Shown: positions 17,940-26,770 of the stretch, in pieces
Numbering within the stretch: position 1 is the first letter of the stretch
Layout: each line of letters starts with the position of its first letter
NCBI RefSeq assembly: GCF_016862975.1
Contig: NZ_BONZ01000048.1
Span: 31,938 to 95,937, forward strand
Reading direction: 5' to 3'
DNA length: 64,000 bases
Origin: Rugosimonospora africana
Lineage (GTDB): Bacteria; Actinomycetota; Actinomycetes; Mycobacteriales; Micromonosporaceae
Made by a program: the position numbers and the translations under genes
The notes under the pieces: generated by a model
The model's input: the letters and a program-made list of their open reading frames with translations, nothing else
What the model was told of the DNA's origin: nothing
Database searches by the model: none

Positions 17940-18365
17940 GTGCGGGTAGGTGGACGCGGCGGCGATCCGGTCTTCGTGGATGGCACCGGTCGACGCCGTC
18001 GGCTGCTGGTGGTGGCCGGTTCGGTCGGTGGACTGGTGCTCGTGCTGGCGGTGCTGGCGCTGCTGGCTGGGTTCACCGGGGTTGGACCCGGTTCGGCGCC
18101 GGGTTGGCCGGGCGCCGGACAGGTTCAGCGGGCGGTACCGAAGCCCGACTCATCCGGCAGCATCTCGGCCACCGGCGACCCGAGCCGTGGGGCCGCCGCG
18201 GCTACCGCGACGCCGGCCGGAGTTTCCCGTTCGACGACCGCGGGCACCGCGGTACCGCGGACCACGCCTGCGGCACCGCCGCCGACCGCGCCGGCTCCGG
18301 CAGCCACCAGCCACCGCAAGGTACCTACGCAGACGCCCACCGCGCACCCGTCCAAGCGGCATTAG
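17940..18365 (+). CDS. Small membrane protein with Pro/Thr-rich extracellular tail
   Basis: A 141-residue protein. A short basic cytoplasmic start ('GTGRRRR') is followed by one transmembrane segment, 'LLVVAGSVGGLVLVLAVLAL' (about residues 22-44), and a low-complexity tail of Ser, Thr, Pro and Ala ending 'HPSKRH'. No domain is recognisable. I chose the GTG at 17940 because GGGA lies 7 bp upstream; an in-frame GTG at 17919 is the alternative. The stop is 3 bp before the NodB-GT2 start, so the two are almost certainly cotranslated. It may be a scaffold or regulator of the polysaccharide synthase. This is speculative. Confidence 0.6.
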   Translation: MRVGGRGGDPVFVDGTGRRRRLLVVAGSVGGLVLVLAVLALLAGFTGVGPGSAPGWPGAGQVQRAVPKPDSSGSISATGDPSRGAAAATATPAGVSRSTTAGTAVPRTTPAAPPPTAPAPAATSHRKVPTQTPTAHPSKRH

Positions 18366-18368
18366 TCG

Positions 18369-20495
18369 ATGGGTAAGCGAGTTCGGCGGCGCGAGCCGCG
18401 GGCGCACTGGCTGCTGTTGTGCCTGTTCATGCTGGTGCTGTTGGCGGAGTTGTGTTTCAACGGGTACGTGTCTCACGTCGGTGCCGAGGGCAGCGGTCCG
18501 ACCGAGGTGCCCGGCGCGGGAGGTGCGGCGCCGGGCACAGTCACCGGCGGGGCGGCGGTCCAGCGGGTCGGTGCGGGCGGGTCGGTGACCAGCCGGGGGA
18601 TGCCGGCCAAGACGATCGCGTTGACCTTCGACGACGGCCCGGACCCGACCTGGACTCCGCGGATATTGGCGGTGCTTGCCCGATACCATGCCCACGCCAC
18701 GTTTTTCGAGATCGGCTCGCGGGTCAACCAGTACCCCGCCGTCTCCCGGCAGATCGTGGCCGCGGGCGACGAGATCGGCTCGCACACCTTCACCCACGTG
18801 CAGCCGGGCGACACGCCCGCCTGGCGACTGAATACTGAGCTGACCCTGACCAGCAACGCGATCGCCGCCGCGACCGGTCGCCGGCCGGTGTTGCTGCGTC
18901 CGCCGTACTCGTCGAAGCCGGACGCGGTCACCGGCGCGGACTTCGCCGCGCTGCGGCGCATCGGTGCCGCGGGATACCTCGTCGTGCTGGCCGACCATGA
19001 CACCCAGGACTGGCGCCGGCCCGGTGCGGCGGCGATCGCGACGGCCGCGCAGCCGGCCGGCGGGGCCGGGGCGGTGGTCATGATGCACGACTCCGGTGGC
19101 GATCGCTCGCAGACAGTGGCGGCGCTCAACCTGCTCATTCCGCGGCTGCAGGCCCAGGGGTACCGGTTCGTCACCGTGTCCGAGGGGCTGGGACTGCCCG
19201 CGGCGCCACGCGCCTCGGCGGCCGGGCGGTGGCGCGGCTACGCGCTGCGGTTCGCTCAGCTGGGCGGATCCTGGCTCGCGCGGGCGATGACCGTGCTCAT
19301 GCTGGTCGCGGTGGTACTGGCCGGCCTGCGCCTGCTGGTCCAGGTGTTTTGTGCCTGGGCACACATTCGCCGGGTGCACCGCCGGTGGCGGCAGCCGTTG
19401 GAGTTTCTCGGTCCGGTATCGGTGATCGTGCCGGCGTACAACGAGGCGGCCAACATCGCCGCCACGGTCCGGTCGCTGATCGGTAGCGACTACCCGCGGC
19501 TGGAAGTGATCGTCGTCGACGACGGTTCCACCGACGGCACCGCCGACATCGTCGAGCGCATGCGAGCGCCCGGAGTGTTCGTCGTCCGGCAGGACAACGC
19601 CGGCAAGCCGGCCGCGCTCAACACCGGCATCCGCTATGCCCGCGGCGAGATTCTGGTGCTGGTGGACGGGGACACCGTGTTCGAGCCGGACGCGGTCGGG
19701 CGGCTGGTGCAGCCGTTGCGCGATCGCCGGGTGGGTGCGGTGTCAGGCAACACGAAGGTGGCCAACCGCAAGGGTTTGCTGGGTCGCTGGCAGCACCTGG
19801 AGTACGTCATCGGGTTCAACCTGGACCGGCGGATGTTCGACATCGCCCGGTGCATGCCGACCGTACCCGGGGCGATCGGCGCGTTCCGCCGGGCGGCGGT
19901 ACGGGACGTGGGCGGGGTGTCCGCGCAGACCCTGGCGGAGGACGCCGACTTCACCATGGCCGTGATCCGGGCAGGTTGGCGGGTGGTGTACGAGCCGGCC
20001 GCGATCGCCTGGACCGAAGCCCCGTCCTCGCTGCGCCAGCTGTGGCGGCAACGGTACCGATGGTGCTACGGGACCATGCAGGCGATGTGGAAGCACCGCC
20101 GGGCGCTGGTCCAGCGCGGCGCCGCCGGACGGTTGGGCCGGCGTGGGCTCAGTTATCTGCTGCTGTTCCAGGTACTCCTGCCGCTGAGCGCGCCGATGGT
20201 CGATGTCTACGGCCTGTACGGACTGCTTTTCCTGCCCCTGACCAAGGTGGCCGCCGTGTGGCTCGGGTTCACCGCGGTGCAGGTCGCCACCGCGGGGTAT
20301 GCGCTGCGTCTGGACCGGGAGCGGTACGGGCCGCTGTGGAGCCTCCCCCTGCAGCAGGTCGTGTACCGGCAACTGATGTACCTGGTCGTGTTCCAGTCCA
20401 CCGTGATGGCGCTGCTCGGCGGGCGGTTGCGCTGGCATCGGATGGCTCGTACCGGTGCCGCCACCGCTCACGCGCGGGCCGCGACCCGCAGCTGA
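18369..20495 (+). CDS. Bifunctional NodB polysaccharide deacetylase - GT2 processive glycosyltransferase
   Basis: A 708-residue membrane enzyme. One helix (14-31) is followed by an extracellular NodB domain: 'TIALTFDDGPDP' (Asp88, Asp89), the metal His pair 'SHTFTH', 'LLRPPYSS' and 'VVMMHDSGGDR'. A helix near 300-325 then leads to a cytoplasmic GT-A domain from about 350: 'VSVIVPAYNEA', 'VIVVDDGSTDGT', 'LVDGDTVFEPDA', 'LAEDADFTM' and the processive signature 'WRQRYRW' at about 560. Several C-terminal helices form the likely export channel. Known relatives make and deacetylate GlcNAc-type polymers. It follows the small membrane protein by 3 bp and probably belongs to the sigma-factor operon. 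The ATG at 18369 lacks a classic ribosome site, which fits coupling. Confidence 0.9.
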   Translation: MGKRVRRREPRAHWLLLCLFMLVLLAELCFNGYVSHVGAEGSGPTEVPGAGGAAPGTVTGGAAVQRVGAGGSVTSRGMPAKTIALTFDDGPDPTWTPRILAVLARYHAHATFFEIGSRVNQYPAVSRQIVAAGDEIGSHTFTHVQPGDTPAWRLNTELTLTSNAIAAATGRRPVLLRPPYSSKPDAVTGADFAALRRIGAAGYLVVLADHDTQDWRRPGAAAIATAAQPAGGAGAVVMMHDSGGDRSQTVAALNLLIPRLQAQGYRFVTVSEGLGLPAAPRASAAGRWRGYALRFAQLGGSWLARAMTVLMLVAVVLAGLRLLVQVFCAWAHIRRVHRRWRQPLEFLGPVSVIVPAYNEAANIAATVRSLIGSDYPRLEVIVVDDGSTDGTADIVERMRAPGVFVVRQDNAGKPAALNTGIRYARGEILVLVDGDTVFEPDAVGRLVQPLRDRRVGAVSGNTKVANRKGLLGRWQHLEYVIGFNLDRRMFDIARCMPTVPGAIGAFRRAAVRDVGGVSAQTLAEDADFTMAVIRAGWRVVYEPAAIAWTEAPSSLRQLWRQRYRWCYGTMQAMWKHRRALVQRGAAGRLGRRGLSYLLLFQVLLPLSAPMVDVYGLYGLLFLPLTKVAAVWLGFTAVQVATAGYALRLDRERYGPLWSLPLQQVVYRQLMYLVVFQSTVMALLGGRLRWHRMARTGAATAHARAATRS

Positions 20496-20537
20496 TCCTC
20501 GCGATCCCGTCGAGTTGTGCCCCTACGGGGAGACGAT

Positions 20538-20576
20538 GCCCCTGGTGCGGCGTGGGGATCACGTCGCACCAGGGGC
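20538..20576. terminator. Hairpin terminator after the NodB-GT2 gene
   Basis: GCCCCTGGTGCG pairs perfectly with CGCACCAGGGGC (12 bp) around a 15-nt loop. It lies 42 bp after the NodB-GT2 stop and directly next to the end of the minus-strand peptidase relic, so it may once have served both. Confidence 0.8.
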
Positions 20577-20585
20577 GATGTCAGG

Positions 20586-20729
20586 TCAGAAGCCGCCGGT
20601 GCCGTTGGGGGTTCCCAGACCGGTGGGGCCGTCCCACCCGGTGCGGGCGGTGCACCACTGGTACGCGGTGGTGTCGTAGACGGCCACGCCCGTGTTCGGG
20701 TCGGCGACGGCCGACACGTCGGCCATCTC
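20586..20729 (-). pseudogene. Relic of an S53/S8-type secreted serine peptidase C-terminus
   Basis: Read on the minus strand from a TGA at 20586-20588, the frame gives 'DVSAVADPNTGVAVYDTTAY', then 'QWCTARTGWDGPTGL' and 'GTPNGTGGF'. The first part matches the segment of sedolisin/subtilisin-like peptidases that precedes the catalytic Ser, and the last part matches the conserved end 'YDGPTGLGTPNG'. Between them the catalytic 'GTSxAxP' block is missing, so an internal deletion has joined the two pieces. No start or upstream catalytic region is present. This is a decayed gene fragment of about 48 codons lying against the terminator. Confidence 0.7.
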
Positions 20730-20817
20730 CGGGCTTCGAAGCCACCGGCTGTACAGGCAAGTTAGCCCGAGTTTCCACCCTTCACGCCCCGCCGGCGCGG
20801 TGACCTTCTCGGATAAC

Positions 20818-20904
20818 GAGACGGGTTCGACGACGCGGGACAGGTATTGAGACGGGTTCGACGATGCGGGGACAGGTATTGAGACGGGTTCGCCGACGTG
20901 GGGA
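20818..20904 (+). repeat. Three tandem ~31-bp direct repeats upstream of the MFS gene
   Basis: GAGACGGGTTCG recurs at 20818, 20849 and 20881, spaced 31 and 32 bp. The first two units share almost the whole 31-bp sequence including ACAGGTATT; the third is truncated after GCCGACGTGGGGA. The spacing is about three helical turns, so a regulator could bind all copies on one face. The last copy ends 41 bp before the MFS start. A regulatory role is inferred. Confidence 0.75.
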
Positions 20905-20945
20905 GTTGCTTAAAGACTGTCGAGCGACATCGAGGGAGTGTGACG

Positions 20946-22268
20946 GTGGCAGGGAATCCGAACTCGAGCGCGGACCGGGTCCGCCTTGGTGGACTGCTGT
21001 GGGATCGGAACTTTCGCTGGTTCTGGTTCGGTGAGACGACGAGCAGGGTCGGCTCGGCGATGACCAGTGTGGCGATGCCGCTAGTCGCTGTTCTTGTTCT
21101 TAATGCGGGTACGTTCGTCGTGGGTCTGCTTCAGGTGTTTGCCTGGGTGCCGTGGTTGTTGTTCGGGTTGCCAGCTGGTGCGTGGATCGATCGTTTGCCC
21201 AAAAAGCGAGTGTTGCTGGTCTGCGACGTGGTGTCGTTTGTGGTGTTCGTGAGCGTTCCGGTGGCGGCCTGGCTGGGGGTGCTCACGACGGCGCGGTTGA
21301 TGGTCGCGGCGTTGCTGGCGGGTGTGGCGAGTGTGTTGTTTTCCACGGCCTATCAGCCTTTCCTGCCGTCGCTGGTGCCCGCGCGTGACCTTCCCGAGGC
21401 TAACGCGAAGTTGCAGGGCAGTGAGTCGGCAGCCGGGGTGGTCGGTCCGGGGCTCGGGGGCGTGGTGGCCCAGTTGTTCGGCGCGGTCACTGGGCTGCTG
21501 GGTGACGCACTGACGTTTGCGGTTTCGGCGTTGTCCCTGTTACGGGTTCGTTCGCCGGAACCGCGGCAGGATCGCGACCAGCCACGCCAGGCGTTGCGCC
21601 GCGAGATCGCGGAGGGACTGCGGTTCATCGTCCGGGACCCCTATCTACGAGTGCTGACGGCCTACGCGGCGGCCGGCAATTACTCGGAATCGATCATGGA
21701 GGCCGTTCTCGTGGTGTTCCTGGTTCGATCTGTCGGCCTGGAGCCGGGTGTCGTCGGTGTGCTGATCGCGGCGAGGGGTCTGGGCGGCGTCGTGGGAGCG
21801 ATGCTGTCTTCGTCGGTCGCGCGGCGGTTCGGCACCGCACGCGGCATGCTGCTCTGTGAGGTCTGCACAGTCCCGTTCGTGTTGCTCATGCCCCTGACGG
21901 GACCGGGAAGCCGGCTGGTGTTCTTCTTGATCGCAGCCGTGATCCCGCTGGCAGGCATTGTCGCCTCCAACATCATCACCGCGAGCTTCCGGCAGACCTA
22001 CGTGCCTACCTACCTGCTGGGAAGGACGACGGCCACGGCCCGTCTGGTGTCCTACGGCAGCATCCCACTCGGGGCGCTGACCGGGGCTCTGCTCGGCCAG
22101 GTCTTCGAGCCACGTGAGGTGATCATCATCGCAGCCATCGCGACCACTCTGAGCATCTTGGTGCTACTCATCGGCCCCCTGCGACGACACCGCGACTTTC
22201 CGAACCCAGCTGGTGCTGTCGTGAGGGACCCATCGGTAACCACGATGACGGACACGCCTTGTGCGTAA
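20946..22268 (+). CDS. MFS transporter (MFS_3/enterobactin-exporter-like)
   Basis: A 440-residue 12-helix permease. The start 'WDRNFRWFWFGETTSRVGSAM' is typical of MFS_3-type exporters. Other landmarks are 'GLPAGAWIDRLPKKRVLL' (motif A), 'PSLVPARDLPEANAKLQGSES' in the middle and 'TYVPTYLLGRTTATARL' late. This family exports siderophores, macrolides and other small molecules; the substrate here is not known. I chose the GTG at 20946 because GAGGGAG ends 7 bp upstream. Just upstream are three direct repeats that may be operator sites. Its codon use is somewhat less GC-biased than its neighbours, which could hint at transfer. Confidence 0.88.
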   Translation: MAGNPNSSADRVRLGGLLWDRNFRWFWFGETTSRVGSAMTSVAMPLVAVLVLNAGTFVVGLLQVFAWVPWLLFGLPAGAWIDRLPKKRVLLVCDVVSFVVFVSVPVAAWLGVLTTARLMVAALLAGVASVLFSTAYQPFLPSLVPARDLPEANAKLQGSESAAGVVGPGLGGVVAQLFGAVTGLLGDALTFAVSALSLLRVRSPEPRQDRDQPRQALRREIAEGLRFIVRDPYLRVLTAYAAAGNYSESIMEAVLVVFLVRSVGLEPGVVGVLIAARGLGGVVGAMLSSSVARRFGTARGMLLCEVCTVPFVLLMPLTGPGSRLVFFLIAAVIPLAGIVASNIITASFRQTYVPTYLLGRTTATARLVSYGSIPLGALTGALLGQVFEPREVIIIAAIATTLSILVLLIGPLRRHRDFPNPAGAVVRDPSVTTMTDTPCA

Positions 22269-22457
22269 CGACCGGATCCGGGAGTAATGAGCACGGGCAG
22301 GATCGCCGAGGGCACCGTTGGCTTTGGCTCGCCCCGAACCGGGAAGTGACCTGTTCGGCACCAACCGCGACACCTGGCCTCGGGCTAGGGTGAAACCCAC
22401 TCGACCCGGTCCGTTCGAATCGGGACAGGCTCAGCTGCCTCGGAGGTGCCGGTAGGG

Positions 22458-23402
22458 ATGGACGTCCTCGTGCTGGGCGGGACGAATTTCGTCGGCCGAC
22501 ACATTGTGCGGGCGCTGCTCGACGAACGGCACCGGGTCACCGTGCTCAACCGGGGCACGAACCCGGTCTGGGGAGCGCGGGTCACCCAGCTCGTCGCCGA
22601 CCGCACGGATCCCGCCTCGATGTCCGCGGCCGTCCGGGCCGTCTTCGACGCCGTCGTCGACGTCTCCGGCACGGAACCACGCCACATCGAAAGCACCGCG
22701 CCGCTGTTGCGGAGCCTGGGCGTTCCACGTTACGTGTTCATCAGCTCCGGCGCCGTCTACGACAGCACCACCACGGCGCTGCCATTCCCCGAGGACGCAC
22801 CCACCCCCGGCGATGTGATCTGGGGCACCTACGGCACGGCCAAGGCCGACTGCGAAAGGCTGCTGCGCCACTACGACTTCAGCGAACTGGTCATGCTCCG
22901 GCCGCCCTATGTCTACGGCCCCGGCAACAACGAGCAACGCGAACAGTTCCTGTGGGCCCGGATGCTCGCGGCACGACCGGTCCTGGTGCCTGGCGACGGC
23001 ACGACCCGCATCCAATTCTGTCCCGTGGCCCACCTCGCTGAGACGGTCGTCACCGCCGTCGCGGGCAAGGTACCCGCCGGCGTCTACAACGTCGGCGAGC
23101 CGGCGGCCTACAGTTTCGACGACTACGTCGTCGCACTGGCCGGCGCGGCCGGTGTACGCAGGGCCACGGTGATACACGTCGAGGACCGGACGATTGCCGC
23201 GCGCGAGTACTTCCCGTTCCGGGACTACAACTTCATCCTCGACACCAGCGCCGGCCGCCGCGCGGGAATCCCGGCACCGGTCGGGCTCGCGACCGGATTG
23301 GCCGAGACGTTCGCCTGGTTTCGCGCCAACACCGACCTGCCGTACGAGCCGACCGCCCGCGAATCGGCACTGCTCGCATCGCTCGGTACCTCAGATCGGT
23401 GA
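22458..23402 (+). CDS. NAD-dependent epimerase/dehydratase family protein
   Basis: A 314-residue extended short-chain dehydrogenase. The Rossmann motif 'VLVLGGTNFVGRHIV' is near the N-terminus, followed by 'VVDVSGTEPRHIES' and the catalytic pattern with 'FISSGAVYDS' and 'WGTYGTAKADCERLL', where Tyr-x-x-x-Lys is represented by Y-G-T-A-K. Then comes 'RPPYVYGPGNNEQRE'. These resemble nucleotide-sugar epimerases and reductases. I chose the ATG at 22458, with GGAGG 13 bp upstream. It stands alone with a leader of about 190 bp. Specific substrate unknown. Confidence 0.85.
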   Translation: MDVLVLGGTNFVGRHIVRALLDERHRVTVLNRGTNPVWGARVTQLVADRTDPASMSAAVRAVFDAVVDVSGTEPRHIESTAPLLRSLGVPRYVFISSGAVYDSTTTALPFPEDAPTPGDVIWGTYGTAKADCERLLRHYDFSELVMLRPPYVYGPGNNEQREQFLWARMLAARPVLVPGDGTTRIQFCPVAHLAETVVTAVAGKVPAGVYNVGEPAAYSFDDYVVALAGAAGVRRATVIHVEDRTIAAREYFPFRDYNFILDTSAGRRAGIPAPVGLATGLAETFAWFRANTDLPYEPTARESALLASLGTSDR

Positions 23403-23534
23403 TGGTCGGCCGGCGGCTGCCGGCCCGGGTGGGAATAAAGCCGCGGCGGACGCCGCCCTCGATCTCGTCGGCGCGCCGACCCTGCCCGGCACGCTGCGAG
23501 CGGTGCGCGTGCACCAGCTATCGATCACAATTCG

Positions 23535-23574
23535 CGCCTGACTGCTATCGGTCACCGGTGGGACCAGTCAGGCG
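23535..23574. terminator. Inverted repeat between the epimerase and cupin genes
   Basis: CGCCTGACTG pairs perfectly with CAGTCAGGCG around a 20-nt loop. It is 132 bp after the epimerase and 106 bp before the cupin. It could be a terminator or an operator for the cupin. Confidence 0.4.
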
Positions 23575-23680
23575 ACAGATTCCCCGCGTGGCCGGTCGTC
23601 ATAGCCTGGTGACGCTACGGAAATGGGACAAGCGGGCACACACATCCACGACCACGGCTGACACCTCCAGGGAGTACCAG

Positions 23681-24190
23681 ATGAGCTACCCCGACCCTCG
23701 CTTTTTCGGCAACCACGGGGAAGTCAGCGCCCTGTTCCGGCCCGCGACCGCCGAGCCCGACTACCTCTCGCGGCCTGTCCTCTCCTCTGGCCCTACCGTC
23801 GGCAAAGGAACCGCCTACCATTACCTGTCCACGACGTCCTCCACCAACGGTGAGTACGGCCTGTACCGGGTGGACATGGGTCCCGAGTTCGGCGGACCGA
23901 GTACCCACTTCCACAAGGCGATGTCGGAGTCGTTCTTCATCCTGTCGGGCACCATGCGGCTGTTCGACGGCCTACGGTGGATCGACGCCACCGCCGGCGA
24001 CTACCTGTACGTCCCGGTCGGTGGGCTGCACGCCTTCCGCAACGAGTCCGGCGAACCCGCTTCCATGCTCATGCTGTTCGCCCCCGGTGCCCCTCGCGAG
24101 GAGTACTTCGAGGGCATCACCCAGCTCGCAGATCTCAACGATGCCGAACGTGCGGAGTTCTTCGTCCGCCACGACAGCTTCTTCGTCTGA
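23681..24190 (+). CDS. Cupin-domain protein
   Basis: A 169-residue cupin. The metal-binding motif 1 is 'GGPSTHFHKAMSESFFILSG', with two His and a Glu, and motif 2 is 'GDYLYVPVGGLHAFRN' with the last His. This is a single conserved beta-barrel seen in small dioxygenases, isomerases and sugar-binding proteins. I chose the ATG at 23681 because AGGGAG lies 6 bp upstream and the domain starts there; the longer open frame adds no homology. It is 128 bp upstream of a large NB-ARC regulator on the same strand. Function beyond the fold cannot be read. Confidence 0.88.
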   Translation: MSYPDPRFFGNHGEVSALFRPATAEPDYLSRPVLSSGPTVGKGTAYHYLSTTSSTNGEYGLYRVDMGPEFGGPSTHFHKAMSESFFILSGTMRLFDGLRWIDATAGDYLYVPVGGLHAFRNESGEPASMLMLFAPGAPREEYFEGITQLADLNDAERAEFFVRHDSFFV

Positions 24191-24318
24191 CGCCACGGGA
24201 TTTCGTCGGCGTCCTTCCTACTCGCCCAGGCTACCCGCGATCTACCGAGGGATGGCCGGAAACGGACCTAACCCCTCCATCTAGGATCAGCGCGCGGAGT
24301 GGAGAAAGGCTGGCAGGG

Positions 24319-26601
24319 GTGCACGAGGAGTTGGCGGGTTGGCTAGGGCAGCTGCGTGACCTGACCGGACGGAGCCTGCGCGAGCTCGCCCGCGACATCC
24401 ACGTCAGCAGTTCCTCGTTGTCGCGGTACTTCTCCGGCCAGGCCGTTCCACCGTGGCCGACCGTGGTGGCGCTGTGCAAGGCGGCCGGTCGCGACCCCAG
24501 GCCACTGCGTGAGGTGTGGGAGCGGGCCAAGGACGGGCCATCGGTGAGCACGGCTGGCACGGCACCGGTGCGCAACGACCTGCCACACGACATCACCGCC
24601 TTCACCGGGCGCCGAGCGGAGTTGGACGCCCTCCTCGGCGCCGCGCGCACCACGTCGGTGGTGGCGATCGACGGCATGGGCGGGGTGGGCAAGTCCGCGT
24701 TGGCCGTACACGCCGCGCACCTGCTGACCGCCGACTTCGCCGGTGGCCAGCTCTACCTGGACCTGCACGGGTTCACTCCGGGCCGGGAGCGGGTCGAGCC
24801 CGGGGAGGCTCTGCGGGTGCTGCTGGCCGCGCTCGGCCTGCCACCCGGCAGGATTCCCGACGGGGTCGCCGAGCGGGCCGCGCTGTGGCGGTCGGAACTG
24901 GCCACGCGGCGCGCGATCGTGTTGCTGGACAACGCCGCCGACGCCGACCACGTGCGCGAGCTGCTGCCCGGCGCCGGCCGGAGCTTCGTCCTGATTACCA
25001 GCCGGCGGCGGATGGTGGAGCTGGACGGCGTCCAGCCGGTCTCGCTGGACGTTCTGCCGACCGAGGAGGCGGCGCAGCTGTTCGTCGAATCCGTGGGCGG
25101 GACTCGGCCCGGTGACGTCGGCGAGGTGCTGCGCAGGTGCGGGAATCTGCCGTTGGCCATCCGGGTGGCCGCCGCGCGCCTGCGGCACCGGCCCGCGTGG
25201 ACGCTCGACACCCTGGTGGAACGGCTGCGCGACGGCGAGCTGGCGGTGTCGGACGTGTTCGAGATGTCGCTGCGGCAGCTCGACCCCGCCCAGCGGCGGA
25301 TGTTCGGACTGCTGGGCCTGGTGCCGGGCGAGGACATCGACGCGTACGGCGCGGCCGCCCTCGCCGGGATCCCGCTGGCCAACGCCCGTTCCCTGCTGGA
25401 GGACCTGGTCGACGTCCATCTGGTCCAGGAGCCGGCGGCGGGTCGCTACCGGATGCACGACCTGCTGCGGCAGGCCGCCCGCGCCGACGACGCCGCCGCC
25501 GATCCCGTACCGCCGATCGCCCGGCTGGGCGACTACTACCTCAGCGGCATGCTGGCCGTGAAGAAGCTGGTCGAGATCGTCATCTCCCTGCCGGTCGTCG
25601 TGTCACAGCCACCCCCCGCGCTTCCCGACCTCGCCGACCACGACACGGCCGTCGACTGGATGGACACCGAGTGGGCCAACCTCACCGCGACGTTCTCGCT
25701 CGCCGTCCACCTGCGCATCGACGCGCCGGCGGTCGGGCTCGGGCAGCTCGCCCTGATGGCTCACGCGCGACGCGGTGGGATGGCGCAGCTGCGTCGCGGG
25801 CTTGAGGTCAGCATGCCCGCCGCGCAACGCCTCGGCGTACCCCGGGTGCTCGCCTCGCACCGGTACCTGCTGGGCGCCGCGCTGATGCGTCTCGGCCGGC
25901 TGAAGGAGGCGGTACCGGAGCTTGAGGCGGCCCGCGTGCTGATGGTCGCCGAAGGCGACATCGTCAGTGAGGTCATCACCCTCGAACAGCTGGCGGAGAT
26001 CCGGCTGTACGTCTCCGACCCCGACGGTGCCGCCGAACTCCTGCGCCAGGCGACCGCGCTGCTGCCACCCCGCGAGACCGCCGCCCAGGTGCGGGTGCGC
26101 GCCGGTCTCGGCCAGGCGCTGGTGCAGCTGGGGGAGTACCGCGAGGCCCGCGAGGTCGTCTCGGAGGTGATCGAGACCGCGCGTGGGCTGGACCGGCAGA
26201 AGGAGCGCATGTGCCTGGACGTGCTCGGCCGGGCGGCGCTCGGCCTGGGTGACACCCAGACCGCCCTCGACCTCGCCGAGCAGGCCGTCGCGCTCAACCG
26301 GGCGACCCGCCATCCGATCTTCGAGGCGATCAGCCTCACGGACACCGCCGTCGTCCTGCGCCACCTCGGCCGTACCGAGGAGGCGACGTCCGGGCACGCC
26401 GAGGCCATGCGGATTCTCGAACGGGCCGGCGAGCCGCATCGGATGGCGCGCATCCTCCTCCCGTACGCGGAGGCATGCCTGGCCACCGGCGACCGGGACG
26501 TCGCGGCGCGGCACTTCCAGGCGGCGCTGGAGATCGCCACCGCGCACGGCCTCGACTATCTGGTGTCGGCGGCGCGAACGGGTCTGGCCCGGGTTTCCTG
26601 A
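24319..26601 (+). CDS. Multidomain regulator: XRE-type HTH, NB-ARC ATPase, TPR
   Basis: A 760-residue regulator. Residues 5-65 form an actinobacterial XRE-like HTH ('SLRELARDIHVSSSSLSRYF', then 'AVPPWPTVVALCKAAG'). The NB-ARC module follows with 'AFTGRRAELDALLG', Walker A 'GMGGVGKSAL' near residue 120, Walker B 'RAIVLLDNA' and 'RSFVLITSRRRM', then a winged-helix part ending in 'RYRMHDLLRQAA'. Residues about 480-760 are TPR-like repeats. The layout is that of AfsR/GutR STAND regulators but with an XRE HTH instead of a SARP domain. The GTG at 24319 follows GGAGAAAGG. It probably switches on nearby genes on binding a ligand; the target is unknown. Confidence 0.88.
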   Translation: MHEELAGWLGQLRDLTGRSLRELARDIHVSSSSLSRYFSGQAVPPWPTVVALCKAAGRDPRPLREVWERAKDGPSVSTAGTAPVRNDLPHDITAFTGRRAELDALLGAARTTSVVAIDGMGGVGKSALAVHAAHLLTADFAGGQLYLDLHGFTPGRERVEPGEALRVLLAALGLPPGRIPDGVAERAALWRSELATRRAIVLLDNAADADHVRELLPGAGRSFVLITSRRRMVELDGVQPVSLDVLPTEEAAQLFVESVGGTRPGDVGEVLRRCGNLPLAIRVAAARLRHRPAWTLDTLVERLRDGELAVSDVFEMSLRQLDPAQRRMFGLLGLVPGEDIDAYGAAALAGIPLANARSLLEDLVDVHLVQEPAAGRYRMHDLLRQAARADDAAADPVPPIARLGDYYLSGMLAVKKLVEIVISLPVVVSQPPPALPDLADHDTAVDWMDTEWANLTATFSLAVHLRIDAPAVGLGQLALMAHARRGGMAQLRRGLEVSMPAAQRLGVPRVLASHRYLLGAALMRLGRLKEAVPELEAARVLMVAEGDIVSEVITLEQLAEIRLYVSDPDGAAELLRQATALLPPRETAAQVRVRAGLGQALVQLGEYREAREVVSEVIETARGLDRQKERMCLDVLGRAALGLGDTQTALDLAEQAVALNRATRHPIFEAISLTDTAVVLRHLGRTEEATSGHAEAMRILERAGEPHRMARILLPYAEACLATGDRDVAARHFQAALEIATAHGLDYLVSAARTGLARVS

Positions 26602-26770
26602 GCCTGTCCCACGGGCGGCGCGGTGTCCCGTCCCGTCCCGGGACACCCGCCTGACAGCCATCCGCCGGGGATGATTGCGCAGGTCAGCGGGCTGTCGGTG
26701 GGGCGTCCCGCGTCCCGGAAGGCGCGGCGCGGGTTGTCCCGGACCGGCCGCCGCGTCGAGGCTCTTCGCC

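Noticed and set aside
20818..20904. Possible CRISPR array
   Set aside because: The repeats are directly adjacent with no spacers and no cas genes.
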